DNA from: a virus
Length of the DNA stretch: 25,518 nucleotides
Reading direction: 5' to 3' (one strand)
Virus record (IMG/VR): IMGVR_UViG_3300044823_000488
Span: 1 to 25,518 of that record
In this document: positions 14,646 to 21,979 of the stretch, one piece after another
Layout of the letters: each line of letters begins with the position of its first letter
Numbering within the stretch: the stretch's first letter is position 1
Program-made: the position numbers and the translations under genes
Notes under the pieces: generated by a model
Seen by the model: only the letters and a program-made list of their open reading frames with translations
Told to the model about the DNA's origin: nothing
The model's database searches: none

Positions 14646-16598
14646 TTAGTTGTTGGCGCCGAGCGGATTCCACACTGGGCTATCTGGGACAAAATTCCTT
14701 ATGATCGCATGGAATTTCGGAATTCGGTTCCGGATTGCACCGATTGCAGCCACGCACCAGGGCATATAGAGGTTGGCGGCGAACAGATTGATCCGCGTCA
14801 GTGGGAGGAGATAGCGCCAATCTATGCCCGCATCTTCCTCCCGCATGTCGAGCAGGTACACCTCCTCGCTGCCGGGGATCGTGTAGTTGTAGTCGGTGAA
14901 CCTCACCGTGCCCGAGCCGCTGGCCGCGATCGCGCCGATGTAGCGAACGGCGGTGGCGGAGTTGGCGCCCGAGGCGAAGCCAAGCGCGCCGGTCCGGAAC
15001 ACCCGGAAGGCGGTGGCGTCGGCCGCGGCCGGCCCGGCGATCGACAACACGACGGCGCCGGTGGCGAAGATGCCCGACGCGCCCGATGCCGGCATGACGT
15101 TCGACCAGGTCAGGTTCGACTCGTTCATGTTCGAGTCGGTGCTGGCGACGGCGTAGTAGTAGGTCGCCGTGCCGGAGACGTACGGGCTGCCCGCCCCGAC
15201 GCCCCAGTTGGTGCCGGTATAGGCGCCACTCGACGCGGCGGCAACGACGGTCGCCGGCGGGGTCGGCGCCACGGTGGTGGTCGGGGTGGTGCCGTTCGAC
15301 CGCGGCTGCCCCTGGGCGGGGGTATCGCGGGCCGTCATCACGATATCCAGCGGGAACTGAATCGGGCCGAGGCGGGTGCGCATGCCCTGAAGATCGCCGT
15401 CGACGACGATGCCGCGGCGGTCGGCGAACTCGGCGTTGACCAGGTTGTTCAGCAGGGTCGTCACCAGCGACTGGAGCGAGCCGTTGGTCGTCGGGGTCAT
15501 GAAGGCGTGGGTGATGCGGCCGAACTTGGTCCACGAGGCGATGTTCGCGCTGACCTCGTACATCATGTTGTAGAGGGTCTGCGCCGTGCTCCAGCCCTGC
15601 GCCGAGGCGTTGGCCGAATAGAAGGCCTGGAAGTCGAAGAGGTTGCCGCTCGGCGTGGTGGCGCTGATGCCCGCGAACTGGTTCGGGAACAGGTTCGGGT
15701 TGCCGTGGAAGCACATCCAGTCGGCGGTCTGCAGGACGGTGAGCGCCGCGTTGGCGTTCTCCTGCTCGTTGACGCTGACGAAGTTGTTCTGCGCCATCAG
15801 GGCCAGCGTGACCGCGCGCCCGTCCAGCATCAGCTTGAGGTTGATGCTCTGAAGCGTGTAGATGCCGGCGTTGGTCGCGAGCGTGCCGGATTCGACGCTG
15901 GAGAAGCCGCTGGTGGCCGAACCCGGCAGCGCGCCGCCGAGGTCGTCGATGTAGGCGAAGTAGTCGACGACCTGATAGGCCGGGCTCTTCGCCAGGGCCT
16001 GGTAGAGGGTGAAGCTGTCGGGCCGCACCGTGCCGCGGGCCAGGCGGGTGTCGAGCGACACGTAGCCCAGGGTCTGGCCACCCGTGATCTGAGTGAAGTT
16101 GGTCTGCGTGCCGACGTCCAGCACCGCCTTGGCCAGCGGGCTCGACTTGGCCAGTTCGACCTGGTCGATCTCCAGCAACCGGCCGCGGGAGGCGCCCTCG
16201 TGCGCGCCGGGCGCGTTGGTCTGGTAGTAGCGCGGCGTGTCGCGCCACACCCGGGCGTAGGCGTTGACGGGCTCCGCGGCCTTGTGCAGCTCGAGCAGCG
16301 CCCTGGGACCGTTGAACATCACCTGTTCGCCGGTGCCCATGCCGACCGGCAGCGTCTGGCCCATCGCCATCGCGGCGAAGACGGGCTTCAACGGTTCCAG
16401 CGCGTCGCCGCGACGGGGCAGCGACGCCTCGAACTGCTGGAGCGCCTGGAGGGACTGATGCGCCTTCTCCTCCGGGGGCTGGTCGGCGCTCGACATGCGG
16501 GGCCGGACGTACTCGATCTCCGGGCGACGCGCGATCGAGGCGAGAACGATGCCCGGGGCTGGGGTGGTGGCCGAGGGGGTGGCAACCTGCTTGGTCAT
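14646..16598 (-). CDS. major capsid protein with an inserted Ig-like domain
   Basis: The product has 650 residues and follows the scaffold gene after 28 bases containing a weak GGGAAAG ribosome site. Residues about 85-440 look like a capsid shell domain: GEQVMFNGPRALLELHKAAEPV, DQVELAKSSPLAKAVLDVGTQTNFTQITGG, and a long helical part with NEQENANAALTVLQTADWMCFHGNPNLFPNQFAG. Residues about 450-575 form an Ig/FN3-type insertion (GTATYYYAVASTDSNMNESN, then AFRVFRTGALG, then RFTDYNYTIPGSEE). After it the shell fold returns (EVYLLDMREEDAGIDWRYLLPLTRINLFAANLYMPW). Scaffold and protease genes directly before it support the call. The inserted domain is probably displayed on the capsid surface. The gene's transcripts end at the terminator at 14588-14615. 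Confidence 0.85.
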   Translation of the reverse strand: MTKQVATPSATTPAPGIVLASIARRPEIEYVRPRMSSADQPPEEKAHQSLQALQQFEASLPRRGDALEPLKPVFAAMAMGQTLPVGMGTGEQVMFNGPRALLELHKAAEPVNAYARVWRDTPRYYQTNAPGAHEGASRGRLLEIDQVELAKSSPLAKAVLDVGTQTNFTQITGGQTLGYVSLDTRLARGTVRPDSFTLYQALAKSPAYQVVDYFAYIDDLGGALPGSATSGFSSVESGTLATNAGIYTLQSINLKLMLDGRAVTLALMAQNNFVSVNEQENANAALTVLQTADWMCFHGNPNLFPNQFAGISATTPSGNLFDFQAFYSANASAQGWSTAQTLYNMMYEVSANIASWTKFGRITHAFMTPTTNGSLQSLVTTLLNNLVNAEFADRRGIVVDGDLQGMRTRLGPIQFPLDIVMTARDTPAQGQPRSNGTTPTTTVAPTPPATVVAAASSGAYTGTNWGVGAGSPYVSGTATYYYAVASTDSNMNESNLTWSNVMPASGASGIFATGAVVLSIAGPAAADATAFRVFRTGALGFASGANSATAVRYIGAIAASGSGTVRFTDYNYTIPGSEEVYLLDMREEDAGIDWRYLLPLTRINLFAANLYMPWCVAAIGAIRNRIPKFHAIIRNFVPDSPVWNPLGANN

Positions 16599-16626
16599 GG
16601 TGGTGTCTTTCCCTTTCCCGACCGGC

Positions 16627-18108
16627 TTACGCCGCGGCCCGCAGGATCGCCTGCACGGCAGGCGAACATCCGTCGATGGCGGCGTTGACGACGGTTTCCG
16701 GCACGCCCGCTACCCGGAGGTAGCCCAGCGCGTCGATGGCCTTGTCGCGCTCGCGCATGGTGATCGTGCCGTCGGAGACGAGGGCGTTGATCTGCGACTC
16801 CTTGCCGGCTGGGACCGCCTTGAACAGGGCGCCGACCGGAGGCACCCCGCCGCTCGACGGGTCGCGGCTCTGGCCGCCGACGACGGCCATCAGGCCCTGC
16901 ACGTTGGTGGTCATCAGCGCGTAGCCGGCGTTGGCCTTCTCGACGGCCGCGGTCATCGCCGCGACCGCCTTGGAGAGGTCCTCGCCCTGCGGCGCCACGA
17001 CGGGGGCGGCGGCGCTCTTGCCGGCCGGCCACTTGTCCTGGTTCTTCGCCTTGGCCTCCTTCAGCGCCTTGGCGACCGTGCCGATCGAGGCCTCGATCGC
17101 CTTCATGCTGGCGCCGACGCTGCCGTCGCGAAGCGACTTGGCGACCGCGACATGCAGGCGGGCCTTGGCCATCCGCTTCTCGGCCTTCATGTGCTGGCGC
17201 TTGCCGGCGGCCAGGCGACCTTCCTCCATGGCCTCGCGGGAATCGCGCTCGGCGGCCTTGGCCAGCTTCACGAGGGCCTTGGCCGTGAGGCGCTGCTGCG
17301 CCGCGGCCTTGCGGGTGGCCTTCGCGGCATCGTCCTCGGCCTCGTCCTCGCCCTCTTCCTCGTTCTCGTTGGTGATCTCGATCTCGGTGCCGGAGCCCGA
17401 TTCGGCCTCGTCGGCCTCCTCGTCGTCCTCCTCGTCGTCCTCTCCGGACGCCTCATCCGCCTCGGTCTCGCCCTCGGCCTTCGCCTGGGCGACGGCCTTG
17501 ACGACGGCCGGAATGGCCTTGCCCAGCGCGGCGGAGACGGCCTGCGGGATCGCCTTGGCGACGGCCGCGGCAACCGCGGCCTCGATCGCCTTGGCGTCGA
17601 CGGCGCCGGCGGTCGGCAGCGAGGCCTCGACCATGGACAGTCGGTCGCCGATCGACTTGCCGAACGCGATCAGCGACTTCATCACCCGGCCCTGCGCCGC
17701 CAGCTTGGCGCCGAGTTCCTCGGTCGCGCGCTGAACGCCGGTCTGCGGGGCGTGGCGCGAGTACTCGCGCTCCATCGCCGCGGCGCCGGCGCCGGAGGCC
17801 TGCTGCGGCTTGCCGACGCCGACCTTGCCGGCCGGGACGGAACCGTCGGGGCCGCCGGCCTCGACGGTCTCCAGGCGGTCGTCGGGCGGCCCGTCGAACA
17901 GGTCCTCGACCTGGCCGGGCGCGGCGCGGTCGCCGCCTTCCAGGAGATCCGTCGCCTTGCCGAGTTCCAGCGTCGAGGCGACCGCCGCGTCCTGGATCAT
18001 GGTGAGGCGATCCGCCGGAGCCATGTGGCTCCAAGCCGACTTGATGATGCGGGCGACATAACCGGCGCCCTGCGGCGATTCGGCGCGAGCCTGCGCGGTG
18101 GTGGTCAT
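16627..18108 (-). CDS. capsid scaffold protein
   Basis: The 493-residue product starts at ATG 18108 with a strong AGGAG site seven bases upstream; the frame is open further back but that part is not protein-like. The sequence is rich in A, K and E and predicted to be mostly helical. Residues about 216-256 are a very acidic linker made largely of D and E, between a hydrophobic alanine/valine-rich segment (about 165-210) and a basic helical region (about 258-345) with repeated RKAAAQQ and KAEKRMAKARLH patterns. The C-terminus (about 430-493) has a compact domain (GALFKAVPAGKESQINALVSDG, ERDKAIDALGYLRVAGVPE), likely the one that binds the capsid protein. Position between protease and capsid genes is the standard one for a scaffold, which is removed by the protease during maturation. 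Confidence 0.75.
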   Translation of the reverse strand: MTTTAQARAESPQGAGYVARIIKSAWSHMAPADRLTMIQDAAVASTLELGKATDLLEGGDRAAPGQVEDLFDGPPDDRLETVEAGGPDGSVPAGKVGVGKPQQASGAGAAAMEREYSRHAPQTGVQRATEELGAKLAAQGRVMKSLIAFGKSIGDRLSMVEASLPTAGAVDAKAIEAAVAAAVAKAIPQAVSAALGKAIPAVVKAVAQAKAEGETEADEASGEDDEEDDEEADEAESGSGTEIEITNENEEEGEDEAEDDAAKATRKAAAQQRLTAKALVKLAKAAERDSREAMEEGRLAAGKRQHMKAEKRMAKARLHVAVAKSLRDGSVGASMKAIEASIGTVAKALKEAKAKNQDKWPAGKSAAAPVVAPQGEDLSKAVAAMTAAVEKANAGYALMTTNVQGLMAVVGGQSRDPSSGGVPPVGALFKAVPAGKESQINALVSDGTITMRERDKAIDALGYLRVAGVPETVVNAAIDGCSPAVQAILRAAA

Positions 18109-18151
18109 GGAATCTCCTGGGCCTCCGGGATGAAGAAGCATCGGCGCATTA

Positions 18152-18268
18152 TCAGGGCGCGTACGCGGGGCTGCCGATGCCGAAAACGACAAAAGGGGGT
18201 TTGGCCTTGGCCGTGCGGCCACACGCGATGGTCTCGACGGGACTCTCTGGACTGCCGTCTACCGGCAC
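18152..18268 (-). CDS. possible small overlapping ORF (38 aa)
   Basis: A GTG at 18268 overlaps the protease stop codon region by ten bases and opens 38 codons ending PPFVVFGIGSPAYAP. A GAGGG lies about ten bases before it. It fills most of the 150-base gap between protease and scaffold genes. The coupling is typical of this operon, but the frame is short and the composition does not settle the matter. No family is recognised. Confidence 0.3.
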   Translation of the reverse strand: MPVDGSPESPVETIACGRTAKAKPPFVVFGIGSPAYAP

Positions 18269-19101
18269 TTCAGCGCACCCTCGAGGGCACGGCGGTACAT
18301 GACGGCGTGGGCCATCAGGTCGGCCATGCCGGCGGGCAGGCCGGCGCACTTGGCGAAGTGGCGCCGGTAGCCCAGCAGCGACGGCGCATCCTGCACGCCG
18401 CAGGCCTTGCAGGTGCTCCGCGCGTAGGCGTCGTCCATGGTCTGCGGGATGTCGAGCGGCATCGTCGAGGGCGGCATCGCCTCGGCCTTCGCCGCGACCA
18501 GCTCCGCGAGGAACGCCTTGGCCGTCACGATCCGCGCGGGGGAATTCAGCGCGGTGTTCTTGGGGGTGCGGGTGAAGGCCATGCTGCGCCAGTCCAGCGC
18601 CTTGATGACGAACTGCGTCGCGCCCGTCACCGGGCACGGGCTTTTGGTGCAGTCGTCCAGGTCGGTGGGGAATCCGTAGATCGAGGCGTACCACTGCACG
18701 GGCGGGTCGCACATCAGGGAGCCCCAGAACTCGTCGTAGTGGTTGTGCGCCGGGTCGTAGGTGCCGTCACGGGAGCGGCTGATCTCGCCCTCGACGAAGG
18801 TTCGGTGGTCCGGCGCGGCCTGCACGGAGAGGGGACGCCCCACGATATAGGAGGAGGGGTCGGGGATGCCGAGGCGGTCGCCGAACTCGGACTTGTGGTC
18901 GAGGTCGAGGTGGCCCTTGGCGACAAAACTGGCCGCGCTGTCGAGGAGCGCCTTCTGGAGGACCACGTCTCCATCCGTGTCGACTTCCTCGGTTGAGGCC
19001 TCCACAGAGACGACCCGTCGCCCGTTCGCGTTGGGCGTACGGGCCTTCACGATCGCGGGGAAGCGCGCGACGATGGCGCGGTCGAGTTGGGTGTCATCCA
19101 T
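18259..19101 (-). CDS. prohead maturation protease with C-terminal zinc finger
   Basis: The product has 280 residues from ATG 19101 (a TTG two codons earlier is possible). The N-terminal half follows phage prohead proteases: RRVVSVEASTEEVDTDGDVV, then GHLDLDHKSEF, where His64 or His69 is the likely catalytic histidine, and YASIYGF with Ser140 as the likely nucleophile, then the strand/turn DWRSMAFTRTPKNTALN, which corresponds to the usual S-x-x-x-x-PxNxxA motif. It would cut the scaffold and the capsid N-terminus in the immature head. Residues 231-252 add CKAC...H...C (C231, C234, H248, C252), a CCHC zinc finger not normal for the family. The TnpB island lies directly upstream, so this gene, the scaffold and the capsid may need a promoter of their own or read-through across the island. 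Confidence 0.72.
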   Translation of the reverse strand: MDDTQLDRAIVARFPAIVKARTPNANGRRVVSVEASTEEVDTDGDVVLQKALLDSAASFVAKGHLDLDHKSEFGDRLGIPDPSSYIVGRPLSVQAAPDHRTFVEGEISRSRDGTYDPAHNHYDEFWGSLMCDPPVQWYASIYGFPTDLDDCTKSPCPVTGATQFVIKALDWRSMAFTRTPKNTALNSPARIVTAKAFLAELVAAKAEAMPPSTMPLDIPQTMDDAYARSTCKACGVQDAPSLLGYRRHFAKCAGLPAGMADLMAHAVMYRRALEGALKCR

Positions 19102-19200
19102 GCACAAAGCATAAGGTACCCTGTGCGAAGGCGCCTATGCCATGCTCTGGCAACACGCAGCAGTTGACAAAGGTGAAAATGTGGTGCACATGCTTCTCAC

Positions 19201-19344
19201 ATGGCCACCACAGTCCGACAATCCGTTACACTCACAGAGCCGCAATTCGCCTTTCTCAGGGTAGAGGCGGAACGACTCGGCATCACGGTATCGGACCTTA
19301 TCCGACGGATCGTGGATCAGCACCGCGAGGCACGCGGAACGTGA
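19201..19344 (+). CDS. small ribbon-helix-helix (RHH/CopG-like) protein
   Basis: A 47-residue frame from ATG 19201 to TGA 19342-19344. It fits the RHH fold well: a short N-terminal strand (VRQSVTLT), helix A (EPQFAFLRVEAERLG), a turn, then helix B (TVSDLIRRIVDQHREA). RHH dimers bind operator DNA with the strand pair. The stop codon overlaps the TnpB start (GTGA), so the two are co-translated. A perfect TTGACA at 19164-19169 lies upstream, without a clear -10, and GTGGTG (19181-19186) can pair with CACCAC (19206-19211) across the start codon. Likely role: repressor of its own operon, and so of the nuclease. The ribosome site is poor. The alternative is a chance frame, but the fold pattern argues against that. 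Confidence 0.65.
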   Translation: MATTVRQSVTLTEPQFAFLRVEAERLGITVSDLIRRIVDQHREARGT

Positions 19345-20477
19345 TTCTATCCTACAAATACCGGCTGTTCACAAACCCCACGCAGGAAGTCGCTCTGACT
19401 GGGATGCTCGGCGCCTTTTGTGATCTATACAACGCCTGCTTGCAGCAGCGAGTAGAGGCGTATCGCCGTCGCGGCATCAACCTGCACTATAGCAACCAAG
19501 CATCTGAGTTGAAAGCTGTGCGTGCGGCAGACGAGCGACTTGCGAGCTTCGGATTCTCAACTGAGCAGCAAGTTTTACGCCGGATAGATAAAGCGTTCGC
19601 AGCATTCTTTGGTCGACTAAAACGTGGCACAAAACCAGGCTTTCCACGTTTTAGAGCAAAGGCGTCCTTCAACAGCGCCGAGATGCGTGTTGGCGACGGT
19701 CTGACACTGCGCAAAAGCCATAAGATCGGCATAATTGGTATTCCAGGCGAAATAAAGGTGCGATGGCACCGACCGCTTCCAACTAACGCAAAACACGGCG
19801 CCGCTGTGGTCAGTCGCAAAGCCGGCAAATGGTTTATCTGCTTCCAGATTGATTTGCCAACCCCCGAACCAGTCGAACGAACCTTTGCGCCTGTTGGCGT
19901 CGATCTCGGCCTCACCTCCCTAGCGGCGCTATCCACAGGCGAGACGGTACCGACGCCGCAGTGCACGAGGAACGCAGCCAAGGCGCTCCGCCGCGCCCAG
20001 CGAGCCGTTGCCAGGAAGCGGCGAGGCAGTAAGCGACGCACGAAGGCTAAGCTCCGCGTCGCTCGGCTGTTCGCATACGTCGCCAGCCAACGACGGGATT
20101 TTTCGCACAAACTCTCGCGATCTCTTGTTGCTCGCTTCTCGCATATCGCCTTCGAGAACTTGAACATCAAAGGGCTGGCGGCCGGGATGCTCGCCAAGTC
20201 CGTGCACAACGCCGCCTGGAATCAACTCGTCCAGCACGTTCAGTACAAGGCTGCAAGCGCCGGTGCTGTTGTTGTAATGGTCGATCCTCGCGGAACAAGC
20301 CAGGCTTGTCCGGAGTGCGGCACGATCAAGCGCAAGACGCTCAAGGAAAGGACGCACCGCTGCGAATGCGGGTGCGTGCTTGACCGCGACGTTGCTGCCG
20401 CAAAGATCGTGCTCATGCGGGCGGATTTCGGGCCGGGAACCGGCCTTCAGGCGCCAAGCCAGTGGATTGCCGCATAG
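19341..20477 (+). CDS. tnpB: TnpB RNA-guided nuclease (IS200/IS605 family)
   Basis: The product has 378 residues from GTG 19341, the normal size for TnpB; the frame is open back to 18993 but the conserved start (ILSYKYRLFTNPTQE) begins at the GTG. The RuvC-like site is complete: Asp188 in VGVDLGL, Glu272 in AFENLNIKGL, and the DRD at 348-350. The zinc ribbon has C323, C326, C341 and C343. The basic helical region 210-240 (RRAQRAVARKRRGSKRRTKAKLR) is typical. TnpB uses an RNA made from the 3' end of its own transposon to cut DNA next to a short motif, favouring retention of the element. No TnpA transposase is in the window, so it cannot move by itself. It lies on the opposite strand to the phage operon and is less GC-rich. 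Confidence 0.92.
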   Translation: MILSYKYRLFTNPTQEVALTGMLGAFCDLYNACLQQRVEAYRRRGINLHYSNQASELKAVRAADERLASFGFSTEQQVLRRIDKAFAAFFGRLKRGTKPGFPRFRAKASFNSAEMRVGDGLTLRKSHKIGIIGIPGEIKVRWHRPLPTNAKHGAAVVSRKAGKWFICFQIDLPTPEPVERTFAPVGVDLGLTSLAALSTGETVPTPQCTRNAAKALRRAQRAVARKRRGSKRRTKAKLRVARLFAYVASQRRDFSHKLSRSLVARFSHIAFENLNIKGLAAGMLAKSVHNAAWNQLVQHVQYKAASAGAVVVMVDPRGTSQACPECGTIKRKTLKERTHRCECGCVLDRDVAAAKIVLMRADFGPGTGLQAPSQWIAA

Positions 20478-20865
20478 CTTGCCTGAGAAGCCGTCTGCGG
20501 AATCTGACGGAGCGTTCACGGCGGACAAGGATTGCACGCGCCACCGGGACGACCTATGGTTTGCGTGTGGCAGCGCCCTGTACCCTTGCGGTGACACACT
20601 CCCGGTAACGGACGGGGCGAGGCCCCTTCCGCGGGTAAAAAGCAGGGTCTATGTGCGGAATCGAGTCACCTGCGCCGCCCTGATCGTGGTGAGGGCAGCC
20701 GGGAAGTAGACCGGCTTTTCATATGCCGCTGGGACACCCAGCCGAGCCGCCTGGGGCTCGACAAAACCAGTTGCATTGGCAGCGGGCAGCGCGTAGGTTG
20801 CTTATGCCCGTGACACCCCCTGCCGGTCGGCCGTCTTCCGCGAAAGCAGAGGGCGGCCGATCTTT
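20478..20865 (+). ncRNA. hairpin-rich non-coding region after tnpB, candidate omega RNA (reRNA) and element right end
   Basis: No gene is supported in these 388 bases. On the plus strand I see: CACGC 20535-20539 with GCGTG 20563-20567; a strong hairpin at 20601-20635 with core GGGGC-GAG-GCCCC; two hairpins set back to back, GCTGGG-ACA-CCCAGC at 20728-20742 and CGAGCC...GGCTCG at 20743-20760; CGGGCA 20783-20788 with TGCCCG 20805-20810; and a terminator at the end. TnpB families make their guide RNA from the end of tnpB and the following right end, so this is the expected place. The exact scaffold/guide border cannot be set from this sequence alone. Confidence 0.45.
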
Positions 20866-20867
20866 TT
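20827..20867 (+). terminator. rho-independent terminator after the TnpB region
   Basis: The stem TCGGCCGTC / GGCGGCCGA (one G-T pair) encloses a 15-base loop and is followed by TCTTTTT. It points along the plus strand, ends the tnpB transcript, and its T run overlaps the stop codon of the minus-strand Cys-rich gene. Confidence 0.7.
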
Positions 20868-21525
20868 ACGCAGCCTCCCCCTCAGCGGTCATCGGCGCGT
20901 AGGCGATAGCGTTGCCGAGCTGGGAGGCGAACTCGGCGGAGAAGTGGAGCCGCCGGCCCTCCCCGGCCGCGAACACCGCGCCCGACAGCACCGGCGACAT
21001 TGCCGCCTCGCACTTCTTCAGCCATTCGCCCATCGGACGGCGACCGATCTCGCAGGCGCACCAGTTCAGCGTGTACTTGGGCGACGCGATCTCCCGCTCG
21101 AACCACGCCATCACGGCTTCGCCGTGGTCGGAGTGGTAGTCGGCATGGAACGCCATCTCGATCGCCAGGTCCCGCACGTTGCTGGCCGCCACGTAGTTGA
21201 GGTGCATCCGGCCGACGAACCGGCAGTCCGGGCAGGCGCAGATGCTCCACCGGTGGCCCTTGGGGACCGTGCGCTCGGCCGCCGCGAACTCGCGGCCCCG
21301 CATGCGCCACTCCGTGCAGATCCGGCAGCCGCAGGACTCCCGGTTCGACATCGAGGCGTGCCTGAGCAGCGACACCTGGGCCGCGCCGGCGTCCATCATG
21401 CCGGACGCGACGACCGCCGACGCGAAGTAGGCCTCGAGCACACGGGCCGCCCGCCCCGCCTCGACGGAAAGCTGCTCGCGCCGCTCCGCGAGAGCGGCGA
21501 TGCGGGTGTCAGGAGAGAAGTACAT
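20866..21525 (-). CDS. cysteine-rich protein of unknown function, likely zinc-binding
   Basis: The product has 219 residues from ATG 21525, which has GGTGAG just upstream and overlaps the end of the previous gene by 17 bases. The N-terminus is helical (residues about 5-55). It then has CGCRIC (65-70) and CACPDC (96-101), two CxCxxC clusters with His91 and His108 near them, and a further CAC at 156-158. Such a set suggests one or two zinc sites. Between them lies a helical region (NYVAASNVRDLAIEMAFHADYHSDHGEAVMAWFEREI). I do not recognise the family. It lies between the glycosyltransferase block and the protease, from which it is separated by the TnpB island. Confidence 0.6.
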   Translation of the reverse strand: MYFSPDTRIAALAERREQLSVEAGRAARVLEAYFASAVVASGMMDAGAAQVSLLRHASMSNRESCGCRICTEWRMRGREFAAAERTVPKGHRWSICACPDCRFVGRMHLNYVAASNVRDLAIEMAFHADYHSDHGEAVMAWFEREIASPKYTLNWCACEIGRRPMGEWLKKCEAAMSPVLSGAVFAAGEGRRLHFSAEFASQLGNAIAYAPMTAEGEAA

Positions 21526-21979
21526 GCTCACCCCCCGGCGGAGGCGCCCCGTTGGCCAGGCAGACCCGCCGGTCCTCGGGCGACACTCGCTTGAACAGGT
21601 CGGGGTGGCGCGCCACGCTGAGCCGAATCTGCTCGCGGGTGCGGCCCGCGTCGTCCGGGTTCTTCGCCACGTAGGCCGCACGCAGCGCATCCATGTCGAG
21701 CGGCCCCCTCGCCGCCAGGATATCCTGGATCTCCTGCGCGACGGCGATCTTCCGGGCCGCCGGCGCGGGTGGCGCAGCGCCGTTCGAGGCGATCCGGGTG
21801 GGTGCCTGCGCCGGCACCGCAGCTGCGCCGGCGCCGTAATAGACCGCGAAGAAGCCGTCGAGCGCCTCCAACTCCTGCACCATCGACTTGTAGTGCAGCG
21901 CGAGTTGGCGCACCGCCGGGTCCGGCGACGCCGCCGCCAGTTCCAGTGCGCCTTTTGTCCGTTCGTTGTTTGTAGTCAT
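21509..21979 (-). CDS. small protein with winged-helix-like C-terminus
   Basis: The product has 156 residues from ATG 21979, whose ATGA overlaps the glycosyltransferase stop. The first half is helical (ERTKGALELAAASPDPAVRQLALHYKSMVQELEALDGFF), followed by a proline/alanine-rich linker (about 60-82). The C-terminal part (about 84-145) looks like a winged helix: AQEIQDILAARGPLDMDALRAAY, then TREQIRLSVARHPDLFKRVSPEDRRVCL. This pattern is shared with HARE-HTH-type and other small DNA- or protein-binding modules. It is probably a phage accessory or regulatory protein. The family assignment is weak; the reading frame itself is well supported by coupling on both sides. Confidence 0.55.
   Translation of the reverse strand: MTTNNERTKGALELAAASPDPAVRQLALHYKSMVQELEALDGFFAVYYGAGAAAVPAQAPTRIASNGAAPPAPAARKIAVAQEIQDILAARGPLDMDALRAAYVAKNPDDAGRTREQIRLSVARHPDLFKRVSPEDRRVCLANGAPPPGGEHVLLS

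Noticed and set aside
14352-16688. Very long open frame (778 codons) on the plus strand opposite the capsid gene
   Set aside because: It is rich in R, G, A and H with no folded-protein pattern, as expected for the shadow of a GC-rich gene; the minus-strand capsid reading is clear.
16495-18996. 833-codon plus-strand frame opposite scaffold and protease genes
   Set aside because: Low-complexity arginine/glycine/leucine sequence antisense to two well-supported genes.
18993-19340. N-terminal extension of TnpB to the upstream start at 18993
   Set aside because: The extension overlaps the protease gene and the RHH gene in another frame and is not protein-like; the conserved TnpB start is at the GTG 19341.
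20380-20709. 109-codon plus-strand frame overlapping the end of tnpB
   Set aside because: It mostly covers hairpin-rich non-coding DNA and has no folded-protein pattern.
19102-20865. Complete autonomous IS200/IS605 element
   Set aside because: No TnpA (Y1 transposase) gene and no element ends that can be fixed from one sequence; only tnpB with a small RHH gene is supported.
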